The notes under the pieces: generated by a model
The model's input: only the letters and a program-made list of their open reading frames with translations
Databases searched by the model: none
What the model was told of the DNA's origin: nothing
Translations under genes and position numbers: made by a program
Shown: positions 59,205-64,000 of the stretch, in pieces
Layout: every line of letters begins with the position of its first letter
Numbering within the stretch: the first letter of the stretch is position 1
Source: Liopterus haemorrhoidalis
Taxonomy: Eukaryota > Arthropoda > Insecta > Coleoptera > Dytiscidae
NCBI GenBank assembly: GCA_963971575.1
Contig: OZ020615.1
Span: 65,047,379 to 65,111,378 of the forward strand
Direction of reading: 5' to 3'
DNA length: 64,000 nt

Positions 59205-60580
59205 AAAATATATATTTAAAGCGCCCTCTCATATGTATTTTTTGAAATTAGGTCATTTTCTATCTAGTTTTTTTAAATTTATTCAAAAACGGTAAACCGT
59301 AGCTTGTAATGGAGATTATTTTTGAGATCTACGACTCAAAATATATAAATAGACACATTTTTAAGTGAATCAGAGAGAAAAAATTTTTGCTTAAAAATCG
59401 AAAAAATCGTAAGGGGTACCCCTTACGAATTTTTCGATTTTTGACCATTTTCAAAGGTTTTGTTTGGCGATTTGTATTTATCGTAAAAGTTGGGTTATTA
59501 AAGCCCTAATTTTTTTCTAGACTAAAAAATATACAAAGATTTCAAAAATTCAAACCGCGGTTCTTTATATTTTATTGTTCTTAAGTTAGGATTTATTGAA
59601 ATTTCAAAAAAAATTAACAAATTAAAAATTTTGCAAAAAAAATTTTTGTTTGAGAGTTGCTTCAAAATATGTCCTAAAGCCCTTTCGAACCTTGAGATTT
59701 CAAAAATTTCAACCGCAGGTGTGTATCTTATGTAGATTTTGAGATACGGTCTTTCGAAAATGAATTACAAATTTTCAAAACAACACGGATCAAAAAGGCG
59801 TTAACTAAGGAGGACCCTATTTTTTATCTAGGTGAAAAAAAGTCTATAGATTTCAAGAATTCAAACCGCAGGTTCCTATATTTTATTGTTCTTAAGTTAG
59901 AATTTTTTCAAATTTGAAGAAAAAAAAAAGATAAATAATTTCGGATTTTTTTTTGTAGTAGCTTCAAAATGTTTTCTAATGCCCTTTAACACCTCAGGAT
60001 TTCAAAAATTCCAACCGCAGGTCTCTACCTTATGTTAGGCTGACCAGATTTTACTTTACAGAAAAAGAGTATACTAAAAAAAAAGTCACACTCCAAAAAT
60101 ACAAGTGATGAGCAAAAAAACAGAGGTCCTCATTCAAAAATACTATTGACGAGCAAAAAAAAAAGGTCTTCACTCCCAAAATAGAAGTGATGAGCAAAAA
60201 AAAGGTCCTCACTTCCAAAATAGAAGTGATAAAAACAAGTGACAGCAAAAAAGAGTATATTCAGTTTTTTTTTTTTTTTTATAAAAAGTAAGAGTATAGA
60301 GGATATTACTCAAAAAAGAGTATAATACTCTAAAAGAGAGTACGTCTGGTCACCCTATCTTATCTAGATTTTGAGATACGGTCTTTCGAAAATAAAATAT
60401 TTACAAATTTTCAAAACTACACGAATCAAAAAGATGTTAACTAAATAGGGCCCTATTTTGTATCTAGGTAGAAAAAAGTCTGTAGATTTCCAAAATTCAA
60501 ACCGCAGGTCCCTATATTTTATTGTTCTTAAGTTAGAATTTTTTTAAATTAAAAAAAAAAAAAAATTGATTTTCAGAGAG
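59205..60580. repeat. Dispersed AT-rich satellite-related family between the Cys-loop and Tweedle genes
   Basis: At least three diverged periods of about 300 bp with TTCAAACCGCAGGTCCCTAT and GAGATACGGTCTTTCGAAAA; the palindrome CGTAAGGGGTACCCCTTACG recurs at about 59410. The MITE 60036-60357 is inserted in the middle. From 58822 to 59205 there is only a (CA)n microsatellite (59093-59111). Confidence 0.65.
60036..60357. mobile_element. hAT-like MITE (TAGGSTGACCA) with four tandem units, with a paralogous empty site
   Basis: Ends TAGGCTGACCAGA and TCTGGTCACCCTA; flanks CCTTATGT and TCTTATCT match at 6 of 8 positions. The host repeat occurs uninterrupted at about 59715-59745 (GTATCTTATGTAGATTTTG), which confirms both ends. 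The interior holds four diverged GAGCAAAAAAAGGTCCTCACT units. Confidence 0.83.
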
Positions 60581-60836
60581 GTAAAGTGGTAAATTTCGCC
60601 TGGTTAGTTGGTCTATAATAGGAAAATAACAACAAAAATTACATTTGTCACCTTAAATTTATTGACAATTTTTATAAAAAATAACAAAATATACATACAA
60701 TATAACTATTTAAAAACAATTGTAATATTTACAAAAATGTTTTTGTTTTTTTTTTTTGTGTTTTTCTTTGCTTTTAAATAATGCGTTCTTTGGGCACCGA
60801 AGGAAAGGCATTCTTAATGAAGAAAATGCAGGCGAT

Positions 60837-62891
60837 TTATGGTGCTCCATAGACGGGTTTGGTAGCTTCGCTAATGCCTGGCCCAGTTCCCTGACCTGTT
60901 CCAATAATCGAATCTCTACCTTTGTTGGCTTTGTACTTGATGAAGTAGACCTCTGGTTTGGATGGAGCAGTAGGTGCTGGACCATCTATTCTGATGTCTT
61001 CTTGCTCTTCTGGTTTCTTCACCAGCACGTAGACGAGTGTCTTCTCTTCGTTTTGCCTGGCCAGTTGGATCTGGGCTTGACTGTACGTCTGGTATGATGG
61101 AGTCTTGATGAAGATGATCTTGTAGTGTTTCTGAGCGGATCCCTGTTGGACTATTGGTCCACGTGTTTCGATTTCATCAGCATCAGGAGGACCATATACG
61201 TAGATATGTCTGATAAAATTAAAATAAAATCAGCTGTGGACACCACAGGACCGACCGCCATCACAAAGTACTTGCATAAAATACATTCTAGCAGCAGAGT
61301 AGAAATAACTTGGCCTAATATTTTCTAACAGAGATATTATTTATCATGACCATGGAAACGTTATATATAAGTATGAAAAAATAGAAAAAAAAATTTCAAT
61401 TTTTTTTCGTTTTATCAAAAAATGTGTCAAATAAAAGTTGTTAGTTATTGCTTTTATAGCAACTTTTGTTAAATAAATTTTTTCGAAATATTTTTCTGTT
61501 GCTAAATATTCGCAAAAATCTTAAAATCGACACGAGTAAACTCCCATTTCTATTCAACCGATTTTTGCCAAAAGTTGATCAACTCGTACCATTGATGTTG
61601 AAAGCTTAAATATGGAGTTTCATAAAAATCTTTTTAGCCGAATTTGCTCTGCACGTGTACATAGACAGACGGACGGACGGACAAACGGACGGACGAACGG
61701 ACGGACGGACAGACGAACCGACAGACAGACCGACAGACATCATGCTAAAAATAGTCAAAACGTTATGTAGGGACCTCAATTCGTGGATATCCATCGAAAT
61801 GTCAAAATCGGTATGATCACAATACCTCCCTTATATATGTTGGCGATCGGTAAAAAATCATATATTAATCCTTTTGAAACCTGGAAACAGGAGGCCTAGG
61901 CTCGGGCTGTCACGCCAATGATGATGATGAATCCCACGCGGTTAGTTAATTAGGTACTGTTTATATTTCGAAAAGATATTCACGATAAATATTTTAAAAT
62001 GTGAGATTTTTATTTTTTTTTCATAATGGTGATTCGAATTACACGATAAATATTTCTAAATGGGCGATTTTTAAATTTTTTTTTTTTTTTTTATAATGAA
62101 AGGTATTTTTATTTATTTATGTATACACAAATAGTTATATTTGAAGCATACATATTAATTAAATGTTTAAAACAACACAACTGTGATTAGATTTGCACGT
62201 ATTCGTATTACACTTTTTTTCCCTCCCTCGCTGATAGAAGTGATGCGCGTAAAAATAACAGTGCGGTATTGTTAAAATGGTATGAAGTGGCGAAACTACA
62301 TATTTTGCCCCTCCCCCTCCTCGCTGTATTTTTTTTTAGCTCCTTATTAAATGGACCCCCCACATCGTTTCTTTGTGAGTGCTTGGTCAAGATTGTAATC
62401 TCCGTGTGGTAAATTTAACTGTGAACTCAGTTTATTAACCAAATTCAACGAAACTAACAACGCGCATGAGTCTGACTAGGAGTTTTCGCTCTAATATACA
62501 TTGCTACGAACATGTTACATAGGTGTGGCAACAACTTGTCAGATATAGTTATTATTTAATCCACGAAAGTTAAAGCGAGGGATTACCTGTGGACATTTCC
62601 GATTCCACCGGTTCCTCCGGTGATTCCTCCGGTGATTCCTCCGGTGATGGTTCCTCCGGGGATGGTTCCAGTTGGGAAGGTTGGATAGGTCGTCCTTGGA
62701 GGGGAAACAAAGCCTGGTTGTACTGCCGGTTGTTGGTAGTTATATCCGGTCTGGTAGCTGGTCTGTCCGGTGTAAATTCCGGTACTTCCGGTGTTTACTT
62801 GCACCCCGGAACCGGGAGTGAATATTCCAGGACTTGGGTAGTTGTATCCTGCCTCAGGACGAGCCAGGGCGGCTACCACCAATGTGGATAT
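60837..62891 (-). CDS. Tweedle-family cuticular protein, two of its exons; first coding exon not located
   Basis: Exon 62587-62891 encodes the rest of a signal peptide (ISTLVVAALA), then a Gly/Pro/Tyr/Gln-rich linker ending in a Gly-Gly-Ile-Thr microrepeat. It joins in phase to 60837-61209, which encodes the DUF243 domain: KHYKIIFIKTPSYQTY, EEKTLVYVLVKKPEE and KPEVYFIKYKA blocks in the family order. It ends GYxAP-like (PVYGAP). Visible product: 225 aa. Tweedle proteins are secreted into chitinous cuticle and shape the body. The exon at 62891 begins at an acceptor, so the start Met must be in an upstream exon; Tweedle genes usually have a tiny first exon. It could lie in 62892-64000 or beyond the window. 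The intron carries one dispersed repeat (61228-61858). Confidence 0.9.
61228..61858. repeat. Dispersed repeat with CAGACGGA microsatellite, copy 5, Tweedle intron
   Basis: Starts AAATCAGCTGTGGACACCAC and ends GTTGGCGATCGGTAAAAA; tract 61660-61738. It is the most complete uninterrupted copy and gives the empty site for the MITE in copy 1. Confidence 0.78.
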
Positions 62892-62919
62892 CTACAACAA
62901 ATCCAGGATAACAAAGTTA

Positions 62920-63475
62920 TGAACTGTGAGTTCTCACATAATTCAGAGTTTTGTAGGTATTTAATAAGGGAAGGCACACAAGTGAAGAGGGCCCACAGAT
63001 TGCGTTAAGATCAATTATATTTGTAAATAAAGTTTCCTCTATTATATTTATCTAAGTACTAAGAAATATCTTTATTGAGATATATGAAATTTTATTTAAA
63101 AAAATATGTGTATATCTACTATAAATATAAAAAATTCGCTGTTTCGTAAAAATAATCCGTTCGTACTATCTCAGTTCACCTGTGCACTACTTCAGATTTT
63201 TTCAAATGTTTATACCAACCCACCTAGGTAATTAGGTATTGTCTACGCATAGGTCTGGCCACAATTATTACTACGCAAACAGACAGACGCATGAGTGACA
63301 AAAAATTAAATTTATATCTATGAAATCTAAAATAGGTATTTATTTTTCTTAAATGCGCGTCCAAAAGATATATGCATTCCAAATCTTAACCGTTTGGCCA
63401 AAATTTACCAGACAAATAGACAGACATATGACTGACGATTCAAGAGTTGTTCCAATGAAACCTTAAACGCCCAAA
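62920..63475. repeat. Degenerate relative of the tRNA-like repeat element upstream of the Tweedle exon
   Basis: TGTGAGTTCTCACA hairpin and TTCAGAGTTTTGTAGGTAT on the left; CAGACAGACGCATGAGTGAC and TTGGCCAAAATTTACCAGAC internally; GAAACCTTAAA on the right. Diverged but the same order of parts. Confidence 0.5.
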
Positions 63476-64000
63476 ATTTCAGCAGTAAAATCATTTTTGT
63501 CAAAAAAAAAAAAAATAATAATAAATAAATAAATAAATAAAATTAGTAATATTTAGTGTGGTATAAGGGTCTCTAGACTGTACCTATGATATCCTGAAAA
63601 TGTCCAAAAATTGACTAGTAAAAATATTTTTGTCAAAAAAAAAAAAATAATAATAATAAATAAATAAATAAAATTAGTAAACTTTAGTGTGGTATAAGGG
63701 ATTCTAGAATGTACCTACGATATCCTGAAAATGTCCAAAAATTGACTAGTAAAAATATTTTTGTTGAAAAAAAAAAATAATAATAATAAATAAATAAATA
63801 AAAATTAGTAATCTTTAGTGTGGTATAGGGGTTTCTAGGCTGTACCTACGATATCCTGAAAATGTCCAAAAATTGACTAATAAAAATATTTTTGTTGAAA
63901 AAAGAAAAAAAATAAATAAATGAATAAAATTTGTATTTTTTTTTTTATTTCTTTTTTTGGGTTTTCAGGTTGTACATACGAACTCTAAAAATGTCCAAAA
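63470..64000. repeat. 131-bp tandem repeat, about four units, running off the window end
   Basis: The marker TGTCCAAAAATTGACT starts at 63601, 63732 and 63863 (131-bp period), with a further unit on each side. Each unit holds (AATA)n and TTTAGTGTGGTATAAGGG. AT-rich; no coding potential. Confidence 0.9.

Noticed and set aside
60710..60985. A second minus-strand ORF overlapping the Tweedle last exon, and the plus-strand ORF opposite it
   Set aside because: They are other-frame shadows; the frame with KHYKIIFIK and KPEVYFIKYK carries the family domain and ends at 60837.

Overview
This window is nuclear DNA of an insect. It holds spliced genes with GT-AG introns, a Tweedle cuticular protein (a family known only from insects), a pickpocket-type sodium channel and an insect-style trypsin. 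The non-coding DNA is AT-rich and packed with nested transposons. A large-genome insect, perhaps a beetle, would fit, but the sequence does not settle the order.

Layout. (1) 1812-36020, plus strand: a complete rootletin (ciliary rootlet coiled-coil) gene of 18 coding exons. All splice phases agree and give 1,956 residues. Its introns are the main transposon sink. They also hold two minus-strand coding units: a complete five-exon trypsin in intron 2 (13680-14867) and an unrecognised intronless 105-residue ORF in intron 13 (22504-22821). (2) 36021-39825: transposon remnants, namely an internally deleted mariner and a 1.3 kb inverted-repeat element whose ORF is broken by one stop. (3) 39826-45860, minus: a complete nine-exon pickpocket/ENaC channel gene (545 aa). 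(4) 46110-53176, minus: listerin (Ltn1), the ribosome quality-control E3 ligase, 1,696 aa, with one 4.4 kb exon. (5) 53723-54118, plus: a TMEM60 homologue, divergent from listerin and probably sharing its promoter region. (6) 54863-55791, plus: ERCC1, the nucleotide-excision-repair partner of XPF. (7) 56182-58821, minus: a nine-exon Cys-loop (nicotinic-receptor-like) subunit, complete in structure but carrying a one-base frameshift in exon 6. (8) 60837-62891, minus: a Tweedle cuticular protein whose first coding exon was not found.

The genes do not form a pathway; they are unrelated neighbours. The notable biology is in the repeats: hAT-like families with 8-bp target duplications, TA-flanked Tc1/mariner-like MITEs, a TTAA-flanked piggyBac-like MITE, a truncated non-LTR retrotransposon inside a hAT-like element inside a third element, and a very young 659-bp tandem array inside a hAT-like element in the last rootletin intron. 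Several insertions are proven by uninterrupted copies of the same host repeat elsewhere in the window.
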